From the NCBI GenBank assembly GCA_902574705.1, contig CACGOM010000006.1:1-59521 (forward strand): a DNA stretch of 59,521 nt, given 5' to 3'. Made by a program: the position numbers and the translations under genes. This document shows positions 7,928-15,010 of this stretch, in pieces (positions within the stretch are counted from its first letter, which is position 1; each line of letters opens with the position of its first letter). The DNA is from an uncultured Pelagibacteraceae bacterium (GTDB lineage: Bacteria; Pseudomonadota; Alphaproteobacteria; Pelagibacterales; Pelagibacteraceae). Under the pieces are notes generated by a model, which was not told the DNA's origin, did not search any database, and saw nothing but the letters and a program-made list of their open reading frames with translations.

Positions 7928-9256
7928 TTATTTATAAGTTCCTACACAAATTTCATCGATACAAATATATTCTTTAGCCTCATTAAGTATATTATTATTA
8001 TTGATAAAACCTTCCCACTTAGGTCTAGACTTTAGATGATAAGATAAATTTCCTGCCTTCCACTCATCGCCAATTACAAATCCCATTGGTTCATCAAAGT
8101 TCTGATCCCATTCGAATTGAACTTTTTCTGCTATTTGCTTTCCTGGATAATCTGTTCGTTTATTGTCATTAGAAATTGAAATATATCCATAAATTAATGG
8201 TGAAACCAAAAATAAAAATCCAAAACAGATACTAAATTTTTTAATATTTTTAAAATTTATTTGTTTTCTAAATACATAAACAAAAAGTAAACCTATAAAT
8301 AAATAGAATGGAGTCATCCACATAGTTCTAATTTTTGAACCGGTAATAAGTGATGTCAGTAAAATTAATATAATTGGAGCCATGTTTATAAAAATTAAAA
8401 AAAGTAATTTTTTATCTTTCAAGTTTATTTTAAATTTTATTTTTTTAATTAAAAGGAAGCACAAAGTTAATAAAGGGATCAAAATACCAATTTGTTTTAA
8501 TGCAAATAAAATTGGATTAATTAAATGATTTGCGATTTGAAAGTCGTTTGCACCAGTTCTAGCAAGTCCATAAGCTATAGTTACATAATCATTATTTGTT
8601 AGCCAAATTAAATGAGGAATTAACAATAATAAAAATACCTCCAAAGAAATTAAGTATGTAAATTGAAACTTCCTATCTTTAATTATAAAAATTAGATAAA
8701 AAAATAATAAATCAATAGAGATCAATAAATATAAAAATAAATATTTTGATAAAAATCCAGCTGCAGCAAAAAATCCTAATAAAATCAGGTCTATAACATT
8801 TGGCTCTTTTTTATCAAAAATTTTCCATGTAAAGTAAACTACTATTGCCCAAAATGGTAATTGGGCAACGTTAACATTAAATTCTGGAGTGGTAAAATTA
8901 TAGAAGTAAATCCCCTCTAATAATAAAACTGATATTAAACTCAGTTTAAAATCGTTCATTAATAAATTAGAAAGTTTAAAAACAAAATAAAAAGAAATAA
9001 TAACAAATATCTGGCTTAATAAATAAAATGCCCAATCCTTTGATCCAAATATAATAAAAAATATTTCTGAAAAAAAAGCACTTAAGGGAGGATGTTTATT
9101 AAAACCCCAATCTAAATTACTTCCCCATGCTAAAGCTTCTATTGTATCTAGGGGTAAATTTTGATTTACAAATGTAGGTACAACTGTCCATAGAACTAGA
9201 TGAGTTATTAAAAAAATATAAAATAAATTTAATATTTTTTTTTTATTTTGTGCCAT
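7928..9256 (-). CDS. GT39/ArnT-like membrane glycosyltransferase
   Basis: The protein is largely hydrophobic with about ten predicted membrane helices followed by a C-terminal soluble part. The first periplasmic loop carries DTIEALAWGSNLDWGFNKHPPL, split here only for naming: an acidic DTIEALAWG followed by KHPP, the signature of dolichyl- or undecaprenyl-phosphate-sugar transferases (PMT/ArnT, Pfam PMT_2). These move a sugar from a lipid carrier to a periplasmic acceptor such as lipid A or a protein. I prefer the ATG at 9254-9256 (MAQNKKK) over the ATG at 9295, because a good promoter for the divergent dksA gene occupies 9286-9313. With the ATG at 9295 it would be 13 residues longer. Confidence 0.8.
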   Translation of the reverse strand: MAQNKKKILNLFYIFLITHLVLWTVVPTFVNQNLPLDTIEALAWGSNLDWGFNKHPPLSAFFSEIFFIIFGSKDWAFYLLSQIFVIISFYFVFKLSNLLMNDFKLSLISVLLLEGIYFYNFTTPEFNVNVAQLPFWAIVVYFTWKIFDKKEPNVIDLILLGFFAAAGFLSKYLFLYLLISIDLLFFYLIFIIKDRKFQFTYLISLEVFLLLLIPHLIWLTNNDYVTIAYGLARTGANDFQIANHLINPILFALKQIGILIPLLTLCFLLIKKIKFKINLKDKKLLFLIFINMAPIILILLTSLITGSKIRTMWMTPFYLFIGLLFVYVFRKQINFKNIKKFSICFGFLFLVSPLIYGYISISNDNKRTDYPGKQIAEKVQFEWDQNFDEPMGFVIGDEWKAGNLSYHLKSRPKWEGFINNNNILNEAKEYICIDEICVGTYK

Positions 9257-9285
9257 TTTTAACAATTTATACAAATAATGCATTG

Positions 9286-9313
9286 TTGACACCACTTAAT
9301 TGATGAATATATT
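9286..9313 (+). promoter_or_regulatory. Sigma70-type promoter of dksA
   Basis: TTGACA at 9286-9291 and TATATT at 9308-9313 are separated by 16 bp. The predicted start near 9320 falls after the upstream ATG at 9303, which therefore cannot be the translation start; the ATG at 9336 fits. Confidence 0.6.
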
Positions 9314-9335
9314 CACCGGATTTTTAAATATTGAG

Positions 9336-9752
9336 ATGGTTAAAATTTCTAAAACATACATTCCTAAAGAGACAGAGAAATATATGTGCCCTAAGCATTT
9401 GGCATTTTTCAAAAAGAAATTACAAGACTGGAAGACTGATTTAAAAAGGACAAGTAACGAAGCAATTTACAATAGTTCTTTAGATGATAATAGTACCTCA
9501 GCTGATATAGTAGATCAGGCTAGTTCTTATACTGAAAAAAACGTAGAACTGAGAGCTATTAATAGACAAATCAAATTGATTTCAAAAATTGAATCTGCTT
9601 TAAAAAGAATTCAAGATGGAACTTATGGTTTTTGTGAAGAAACAGGTGAGCCTATAGGCTTGAAAAGATTAATGGCTAGACCAGTAGCAACATTATGCAT
9701 CGCTGCCCAAGAAAAACATGAAAAAGAAGAGAAAGTATACGCTGACGATTAG
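9336..9752 (+). CDS. dksA: DksA/TraR-type transcription factor
   Basis: The 138-residue product (from the ATG at 9336) has the DksA layout: a helical coiled-coil tip region, then the C-terminal GFCEETGEPIGLKRLMARP zinc-finger-like segment and a final helix ending with acidic residues. DksA inserts into the secondary channel of RNA polymerase and, with ppGpp, tunes rRNA and amino-acid promoters. As in other alphaproteobacteria, only one of the four classical zinc cysteines is retained in the finger motif (plus one in ATLCIAAQE), so zinc binding is doubtful. An in-frame ATG at 9303 lies upstream of the predicted transcription start and is rejected. It converges on and overlaps the GST gene by 4 nt. 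Confidence 0.88.
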   Translation: MVKISKTYIPKETEKYMCPKHLAFFKKKLQDWKTDLKRTSNEAIYNSSLDDNSTSADIVDQASSYTEKNVELRAINRQIKLISKIESALKRIQDGTYGFCEETGEPIGLKRLMARPVATLCIAAQEKHEKEEKVYADD

Positions 9753-10378
9753 GGTTTCGGAATCTCTGAGGACTCATCTATAAACTTATAACCCCTTACA
9801 ACTGCTGGCCTTTTTGAAATTACTTCATACCATTTGCACAAATTTGGATAATTTTTTAATCCAATATCATGCCAATGATGTCTTGCAATCCAGGGCCATG
9901 TTGCTATGTCTGCGATTGAATACTCATCTCCAGCTAAAAAAATATTATTTTTTAAGTGATCATCTAAAACTTTGTAAATGCTTTTTGTAATATCAAAATA
10001 TCTCTTTTCGCTAATTTCACTTAAACCTTTATTAAAACGATAAAAAAAATGATACTGACCGATGAAAGGGCCTATCGATCCCATTTGCGCCATAAGCCAT
10101 TGATCAATTTTTAATTTATTTTCCAACCCGTAGAACTTCCCGCTTTTTTCAGCTAAATAAATTAAAATTGCACCAGACTCAAATACGGCTTCTTTATTAT
10201 TTGAATGATCTATGATAGCTGGTATTTTTGAAAAAGGACTAATTTTTTTAAATTCGGATTTAAATTGATCTCCTTTTGACAAATCTAATTTTGTTACTTT
10301 ATAATCTAAACCTATCTCTTCCAACATAATACTTACTTTTTTTCCGTTAGGTGTGTCAGAAGAAAATAAATCGATCAC
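9749..10378 (-). CDS. Glutathione S-transferase family protein (YfcG/YghU-like)
   Basis: The 209-residue protein has a thioredoxin-fold N-terminal domain starting IDLFSSDTPNGKKVSIMLEE, where the DTPNGKK stretch is typical of the nu-class GST / disulfide reductase group. SAIL-type glutathione contact reads VFESGAILIYLAE, and the helical C-terminal domain has YSIADIATWPWI. It probably reduces or conjugates thiol substrates with glutathione in the cytoplasm. It overlaps the upstream ferredoxin-reductase gene by 4 nt (ATGA), so it belongs to the ferredoxin-reductase operon. Exact substrate is unknown. Confidence 0.88.
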   Translation of the reverse strand: MIDLFSSDTPNGKKVSIMLEEIGLDYKVTKLDLSKGDQFKSEFKKISPFSKIPAIIDHSNNKEAVFESGAILIYLAEKSGKFYGLENKLKIDQWLMAQMGSIGPFIGQYHFFYRFNKGLSEISEKRYFDITKSIYKVLDDHLKNNIFLAGDEYSIADIATWPWIARHHWHDIGLKNYPNLCKWYEVISKRPAVVRGYKFIDESSEIPKP

Positions 10379-11391
10379 TCTTTCTTGCCTAACCTCTTAA
10401 GAAGATTTGTTGATGTTGTAGTAAATTCAAATCGGTATTTTTCATTTGGTCTTGCTAATTTGAAACAAGCTCTTGCAGCAAGAGCACCTTCATGGAAACC
10501 TGATAAAATGAGTTTCAATTTACCTGGATAAGTACATATATCTCCAACCGCGTATATACCTTTTTGGTTAGTTTCAAATTTCTCAGTATCCACATTTATT
10601 GTTTTTTTATCTAAATTTAACCCCCAGTTCGCAATAGGTCCTAATTGCATAATTAATCCAAAAAAACCAAGCACAAAATCTGTCTTCAGGGTTTTATTTT
10701 CTTTATTGTCATGAATAATATCTACGCTTTCTAGTTTGTTGCTGCCACTTACATTCTTGAGTTGATATTTTGTGTAAAGATTAATAGTTCCTTTTTTTTG
10801 TAATTCATATACTTTATCTAATGTTGACTGTGCGCCTCTAAATTCATCTCTTCTATGTATTAAATTTACCTTAGAGTCTTTTGATAATTCTATTGCCCAA
10901 TCTAATGCGCTATCACCACCGCCAAATATTGAGACGATTTTACCTTTAAAAATGGACTTATCTTTAACTGAATAAAAAATTGAAGTATTTTCAAATTTTT
11001 CACATTCTTTAGGATTAAACTTTCTTGGCTCAAAAGACCCTACTCCACCAGCGATAATTATATTTGGTGTATCAAATTCTGTTCCTTTGTTAGTTTTAAC
11101 ATTCCAGTTACCATTATTTTTTTTTACTTCATCAACTCTTTCACTTAAATGGAATTTTATATCGAATGGTTTTAGTTGATTGATTAAATTATTTGTCAAT
11201 TCTTCACCAGTACATTCTGGTACAGCTGGAATATCGTAAATTGGTTTATCAGGATATAATTCGATACATTGCCCGCCAATTTTATCCAAATTATCAACTA
11301 CTTCACAATTTAAACCAATCAATTTTAGTTGATGAGCAGTAAATAACCCTGTTGGTCCTGCTCCAATAATTAATGCATCAGTTTTTATCAT
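10375..11391 (-). CDS. Ferredoxin--NADP(+) reductase, thioredoxin-reductase-like type
   Basis: The 338-residue flavoprotein has a first dinucleotide-binding motif GAGPTGL at residues 10-16, a FAD contact region GGQCIELYPDKPIYDIPAVP-like (GGQ followed by YP and IYDIP), a second NADPH motif FGGGDSALDWAI, and the FAD-closing YAVGDICTYPGK. It lacks the redox CxxC of thioredoxin reductase, which marks the YumC-type ferredoxin/flavodoxin reductase. It passes electrons between NADPH and the ferredoxin encoded directly upstream, with which it shares one base. Position next to proteorhodopsin suggests a link of light-driven energy to the redox pool, but this is inferred from context alone. Confidence 0.9.
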   Translation of the reverse strand: MIKTDALIIGAGPTGLFTAHQLKLIGLNCEVVDNLDKIGGQCIELYPDKPIYDIPAVPECTGEELTNNLINQLKPFDIKFHLSERVDEVKKNNGNWNVKTNKGTEFDTPNIIIAGGVGSFEPRKFNPKECEKFENTSIFYSVKDKSIFKGKIVSIFGGGDSALDWAIELSKDSKVNLIHRRDEFRGAQSTLDKVYELQKKGTINLYTKYQLKNVSGSNKLESVDIIHDNKENKTLKTDFVLGFFGLIMQLGPIANWGLNLDKKTINVDTEKFETNQKGIYAVGDICTYPGKLKLILSGFHEGALAARACFKLARPNEKYRFEFTTTSTNLLKRLGKKE

Positions 11392-11711
11392 TAAACTTGT
11401 TTCTCTGGTAAATTTACTATCAGTCCATCTAACTCATCAGTAATTACTAGTTGACAGCTAAGTCTACTATTTGTTTTGGGTTCATAAGCTTGGTCCAACA
11501 TATCATCCTCACCCTCAGTTTTGGATGGAACTTTATTAAACCAATCCTCTTTGACATAAACGTGGCAAGTTGCACAAGCCATTCCTCCTCCACAATCTGC
11601 ATCAATTCCTGGAATATCGTTTTGAACTGCTCCTTCCATAACGGTTAATCCGTTCTCAACATTAATAGTATAAGATTTCCCTGTGTGTTCTATATAAGTA
11701 ATTTTAGCCAT
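11391..11711 (-). CDS. [2Fe-2S] ferredoxin
   Basis: The 106-residue protein has the adrenodoxin/ISC-type cluster ligands C40, C46, C49 and C86, in [17 protein letters not shown] and SRLSCQLVI. It carries single electrons in the cytoplasm. The next gene, overlapping by one base, is its likely reductase. It follows proteorhodopsin on the same strand, but a hairpin with a T-tract lies between them, so read-through must be partial or the ferredoxin has its own start signals. It is not beside hscAB/isc genes, so a special redox role rather than iron-sulfur assembly is likely. Confidence 0.92.
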   Translation of the reverse strand: MAKITYIEHTGKSYTINVENGLTVMEGAVQNDIPGIDADCGGGMACATCHVYVKEDWFNKVPSKTEGEDDMLDQAYEPKTNSRLSCQLVITDELDGLIVNLPEKQV

Positions 11712-11728
11712 TCAGGTTATATAGTGAT

Positions 11729-11771
11729 TAAAAAAAATAGGGCAAGTATGTAAAAACATACCCGCCCTATT
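11729..11771 (-). terminator. Rho-independent terminator after proteorhodopsin
   Basis: On the minus strand AATAGGGC and GCCCTATT (11736-11743 and 11764-11771) plus inner arms GTATGT/ACATAC form an interrupted hairpin. It is followed by a run of T. It sits 22 nt after the proteorhodopsin stop and 17 nt before the ferredoxin start. Confidence 0.8.
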
Positions 11772-11793
11772 AATTAAAGTTCGATAAATTTAA

Positions 11794-12564
11794 TTATCTT
11801 GCTCTAGCAGATGTATTTTGCATCGCTGCAGCCCAAATAACTAAACCAAATGCGATTTTGTTAATAAAGTCTGCAAGGTTGTAAATCACGTTAAGTGAGT
11901 TTGCATCTACACCACCAGTTAGGTAACCAAATACATAACCTAATGGGTAAATCGCCCAACCAATTGTTACGATCATTCTCATTGCACCAAATGCAGTAGA
12001 CAAACCTTTGTTACCGCTTTTAGCTGCCGCTTTACCAGCTTCACCTGAGAATACTTCATATAAGATGTAGAACCATCCAGCCATACCGATTACGAAACCA
12101 AGTAGTGCGTTGATGTATCCTGCTTCTCCTAAGTATCCACCGATTAGCATTACTAAAGATCCAATTAACAATCTCCAGAAAATACCACCTGGTACTTTTC
12201 TTACAGCTGCAAGAATTAAATAGAATTCAATCATCTGTAGTGGCACAGTGATTAGCCAGTCAATGTATCTGTATACAGTTGGTGACTCTCCAGTTTGCAC
12301 CCATACACCTCTCATGTACATATAGTGGATAAATGCAATACCAGTTACAAGACCTGCAACCGTTACTGAAGTTTTCCATCCAGATGCAACTGATCCTCTT
12401 TCCATGAAAAAGAATGCAGTAGCAGCTAACATACCCATTGAAATTACCCAGAAAGAAATTCCAACGAAGTCATCAGCAGCCAAGAGAACAGTTTCTGCGT
12501 TTGCAGCACCTGAAAAACCCAATAGGGCAACAGTTGCTAGCGCAAAAAGTTTAAGTTTTTTCAT
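11794..12564 (-). CDS. Proteorhodopsin, light-driven proton pump, predicted blue-absorbing
   Basis: The 256-residue protein has a signal peptide (cleavage near ANA, residue 23) and seven membrane helices. Retinal attaches to K236 in DFINKIAFG. The Schiff-base counterion is D102 and the proton donor E113, both in YIDWLITVPLQMIEFY; H80 matches the conserved histidine of helix B. Position 110, equal to residue 105 of the founding green pigment, is glutamine, which established work links to blue absorption. It pumps protons outward in light. A strong GAGGGAG ribosome site precedes the ATG, the promoter region holds two palindromes, and a terminator follows. Codon use is richer in G+C than neighbours, as expected for a highly expressed gene. 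Confidence 0.97.
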   Translation of the reverse strand: MKKLKLFALATVALLGFSGAANAETVLLAADDFVGISFWVISMGMLAATAFFFMERGSVASGWKTSVTVAGLVTGIAFIHYMYMRGVWVQTGESPTVYRYIDWLITVPLQMIEFYLILAAVRKVPGGIFWRLLIGSLVMLIGGYLGEAGYINALLGFVIGMAGWFYILYEVFSGEAGKAAAKSGNKGLSTAFGAMRMIVTIGWAIYPLGYVFGYLTGGVDANSLNVIYNLADFINKIAFGLVIWAAAMQNTSARAR

Positions 12565-12572
12565 ATTAAAAA

Positions 12573-12580
12573 CTCCCTCT
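12573..12580 (-). promoter_or_regulatory. Strong Shine-Dalgarno of proteorhodopsin
   Basis: AGAGGGAG on the minus strand lies 8 nt before the ATG. Such a clear purine site is rare in this window and fits high expression. Confidence 0.7.
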
Positions 12581-12588
12581 TTTGTTTA

Positions 12589-12617
12589 TTTATAGTTTAA
12601 ATTTAAACTACAGAATG
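12589..12617 (-). promoter_or_regulatory. Candidate proteorhodopsin promoter with poor -35
   Basis: On the minus strand TATAAA (12589-12594) would be the -10, with a start near 12582 and a 17-nt leader. The hexamer 17 bp upstream is CATTCT, a poor -35 that overlaps the larger palindrome, as expected for an activator-dependent promoter. This is inference. Confidence 0.4.
12593..12610. repeat. Perfect 18-bp palindrome upstream of proteorhodopsin
   Basis: TAGTTTAAATTTAAACTA reads the same on both strands. It lies in the spacer of the candidate promoter, 2 bp from a second palindrome. Confidence 0.75.
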
Positions 12618-12633
12618 ACCATTATGGTCATTC
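12613..12633. repeat. 21-bp palindrome with 10-bp arms, candidate operator
   Basis: Arms GAATGACCAT and ATGGTCATTC flank a single T. It overlaps the candidate -35 of proteorhodopsin and lies 146 bp before the divergent prpE gene, so a dimeric regulator could act on either. No T-tract follows, so it is not a terminator. Confidence 0.7.
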
Positions 12634-12779
12634 CTAAGTTAGGGGCTTAATAACAAAATTACTTGTGTATTAAAAGTTTTTTTGGACATTAAAAAGTATT
12701 GATTTTACTTACTTTTTAAAATTAAATACAACCTGTAACATAAAATCTATATTAAAATGGTTCTTATTAACAAATCATA

Positions 12780-14675
12780 ATGGGTCAAAAGTTTAATCAA
12801 ATTTACGAGAATTCAATAAAAAATCCTGAGGATTTTTGGAAAAATATATCAGAAGATATTTTTTGGTTTAAAAAACCAACTAAAATCTTAAATAAATCTA
12901 ATCCACCGTTTTATAAATGGTATGAGGATGGTGTAACAAATACTTGTTACAATGCATTAGATCATCACATTGAACAAGGAAAAGGTGAAAAGATTGCAAT
13001 AATATACGACAGTCCGATAACAGGAAATAAAGCCAAATTCACATTTAATCAACTTAAAGAAAAAGTTTCTAAATTTGCAGGAGCTTTGGATAATTTAGGA
13101 GTTAAAAAAGGAGATAGAGTCATTATTTATATGCCAATGATACCTGAAGCTGTAATAGCAATGCTAGCTTGTGGGAGAATTGGAGCAATTCACTCTGTTG
13201 TATTTGGTGGTTTTGCATCTAATGAACTTGCAAGTAGGATTGATGACAGTAAAGCAAAAATTTTGATTACAGCATCCTGTGGTTTTGAGCCAGGTAGAAC
13301 AGTGGAATACAGACCTCTTGTAGATGGAGCTGTTAAGCTTGCAAAGCATAAATTAGGAAAAGTAGTTTTTTTTCAAAGGAAAGGACACGAGATCAATTTA
13401 AATGCTCCATTAGAAATTTCATGGGATGAAGCTCTTTCAAATGCAAAAAATAAAGATTGTGTTGAAATGAAATCAAATGACTTTGCTTACATATTATACA
13501 CCTCAGGAACAACTGGTGTCCCTAAAGGAATTGTTAGAGATATAGGAGGGCATATTGTTGCTCTCAAGTGGACCATGAAGAATATTTACAATATCGATGA
13601 GAATGATGTTTGGTGGTCAGCAAGCGATATTGGATGGATTGTTGGTCACTCTTACATAGTTTATGCCCCTTTGTTCAAAGGATGTACAACAGTTTTATTT
13701 GAAGGAAAACCTGTGGGCACACCTGATGCAGGAGTTTTTTGGAGGATTATTTCTGAATATAAAATAAAATCTCTGTTCACAGCTCCAACTGCTTTTAGAG
13801 CAATTAAAAAGGAGGATCCAGAAGGAAAATTTTTTTCAAAATATGATCTAAGCTCATTTGAATCCCTTTTCTTGGCTGGTGAAAGAGCTGATCCAGATAC
13901 GATTAAGTGGGCTGAAAATTTATTAAATGTTCCTGTAATTGATCATTGGTGGCAAACTGAAACTAGTTGGTCAATAAGTGGAAATTGTACAGGTATCGAA
14001 ATGCAAAAAACTAAATATGGTTCTGCATGCAAGCCAGTACCAGGTTATGACGTAAAAATAATTAAACCAGATAATAATTTGGCAAAACCAAATGAAATGG
14101 GTGATATAGTTGTAAAACTTCCATTGCCTCCTGGAACTTTTCCTACACTATGGAATGCTGATCAAAGATATAAAGAAAACTATATGACAAATTATGAGGG
14201 TTATTATCAAACTTATGATGCAGGTCACATCGATGAAGATGGTTATGTTTGGATTATGTCTAGGACAGATGACATCATAAATGTTGCTGGCCATAGATTA
14301 TCTACAGGAGCAATAGAAGAAGTTTTGTCAGAACATCAGTCAGTTGCTGAATGTGCTGTTATTGGAATCAAAGATCAATTAAAAGGTCAATTACCTATCG
14401 GTCTAATAGCATTAAAGGCCGGTGTCACTAAGGACAATGAAATTATATCAAAAGAATGTATTCAAATGGTTAGAGATAAAGTTGGCCCAGTTGCTGCTTT
14501 TAAAACAACTATTGTTGTAAAAAGGTTGCCTAAAACAAGATCAGGTAAAATATTAAGAGGCACTGTAAGAAAGATTGCTGATAAAGAGGAATATAAAATG
14601 CCAGCAACAATTGATGATCCAGCAATTTTAGATGAAATAAAAGAAAATTTAATGCAAAATGGTATTATAAAATAA
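12780..14675 (+). CDS. prpE: Propionyl-CoA synthetase (acyl-CoA synthetase, PrpE type)
   Basis: The 631-residue enzyme is a member of the AMP-forming acyl-CoA synthetases of acetyl/propionyl type. The phosphate-binding loop reads YTSGTTGVPKGIVRD at about residue 240, followed by WWSASDIGWIVGHSY and DHWWQTETSW. The catalytic lysine near residue 590 is in LPKTRSGKILRGTVRKI. The GIVRDIGGH stretch after the loop is typical of PrpE rather than Acs. It activates propionate (possibly acetate) to the CoA thioester in the cytoplasm. It is divergent from proteorhodopsin and shares its last base with the SMR gene. Acetate specificity cannot be excluded from sequence. Confidence 0.88.
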   Translation: MGQKFNQIYENSIKNPEDFWKNISEDIFWFKKPTKILNKSNPPFYKWYEDGVTNTCYNALDHHIEQGKGEKIAIIYDSPITGNKAKFTFNQLKEKVSKFAGALDNLGVKKGDRVIIYMPMIPEAVIAMLACGRIGAIHSVVFGGFASNELASRIDDSKAKILITASCGFEPGRTVEYRPLVDGAVKLAKHKLGKVVFFQRKGHEINLNAPLEISWDEALSNAKNKDCVEMKSNDFAYILYTSGTTGVPKGIVRDIGGHIVALKWTMKNIYNIDENDVWWSASDIGWIVGHSYIVYAPLFKGCTTVLFEGKPVGTPDAGVFWRIISEYKIKSLFTAPTAFRAIKKEDPEGKFFSKYDLSSFESLFLAGERADPDTIKWAENLLNVPVIDHWWQTETSWSISGNCTGIEMQKTKYGSACKPVPGYDVKIIKPDNNLAKPNEMGDIVVKLPLPPGTFPTLWNADQRYKENYMTNYEGYYQTYDAGHIDEDGYVWIMSRTDDIINVAGHRLSTGAIEEVLSEHQSVAECAVIGIKDQLKGQLPIGLIALKAGVTKDNEIISKECIQMVRDKVGPVAAFKTTIVVKRLPKTRSGKILRGTVRKIADKEEYKMPATIDDPAILDEIKENLMQNGIIK

Positions 14676-15010
14676 TGCTTAAAACATATTTACTTTTAAT
14701 TGCTGCTACTTTTTTTGAAGTTGCGGGTACAATGCTCTTACCAGTAACAAAAGGGTTTAGTAAGCCAATACCTACTGGTTTTCTTATTGTATTTTATACC
14801 TGCGCATTTTTTTGTTTGTCAATCGTTGTAACAAAACTTCCATTAGCAGTAGTTTACGCAACTTGGTGTGGGCTTGGTATTTTTACAGTTGCAATACTTG
14901 GTTACCTTATTTATGGCCAGACATTAAGCTGGCAAGTCATTCTAGGTTTATTTCTAATTGTTATTGGTTTAACATTAGTTAATATATTTTCTTCAAAAGT
15001 AATTAATTAA
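14675..15010 (+). CDS. Small multidrug resistance (SMR) family transporter
   Basis: The 111-residue protein has four hydrophobic helices and the essential membrane glutamate E15 in AATFFEVAGTM, the proton/drug coupling residue of EmrE-type transporters. W-x-G-L-G in helix 3 appears as YATWCGLGIF. SMR proteins work as antiparallel dimers exchanging protons for cationic compounds, guanidinium or polyamines. It is joined to prpE by a one-base overlap, so it is cotranscribed with it. It converges on the dihydroorotase gene with an 8-nt overlap. The natural substrate is unknown. Confidence 0.9.
   Translation: MLKTYLLLIAATFFEVAGTMLLPVTKGFSKPIPTGFLIVFYTCAFFCLSIVVTKLPLAVVYATWCGLGIFTVAILGYLIYGQTLSWQVILGLFLIVIGLTLVNIFSSKVIN

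Noticed and set aside
12404-12595. Plus-strand frame opposite proteorhodopsin
   Set aside because: It is antisense to a clear proteorhodopsin and runs across its promoter; no independent support.
12613-12633. Larger palindrome as a terminator
   Set aside because: No T-tract follows on either strand and it lies between two divergent starts.
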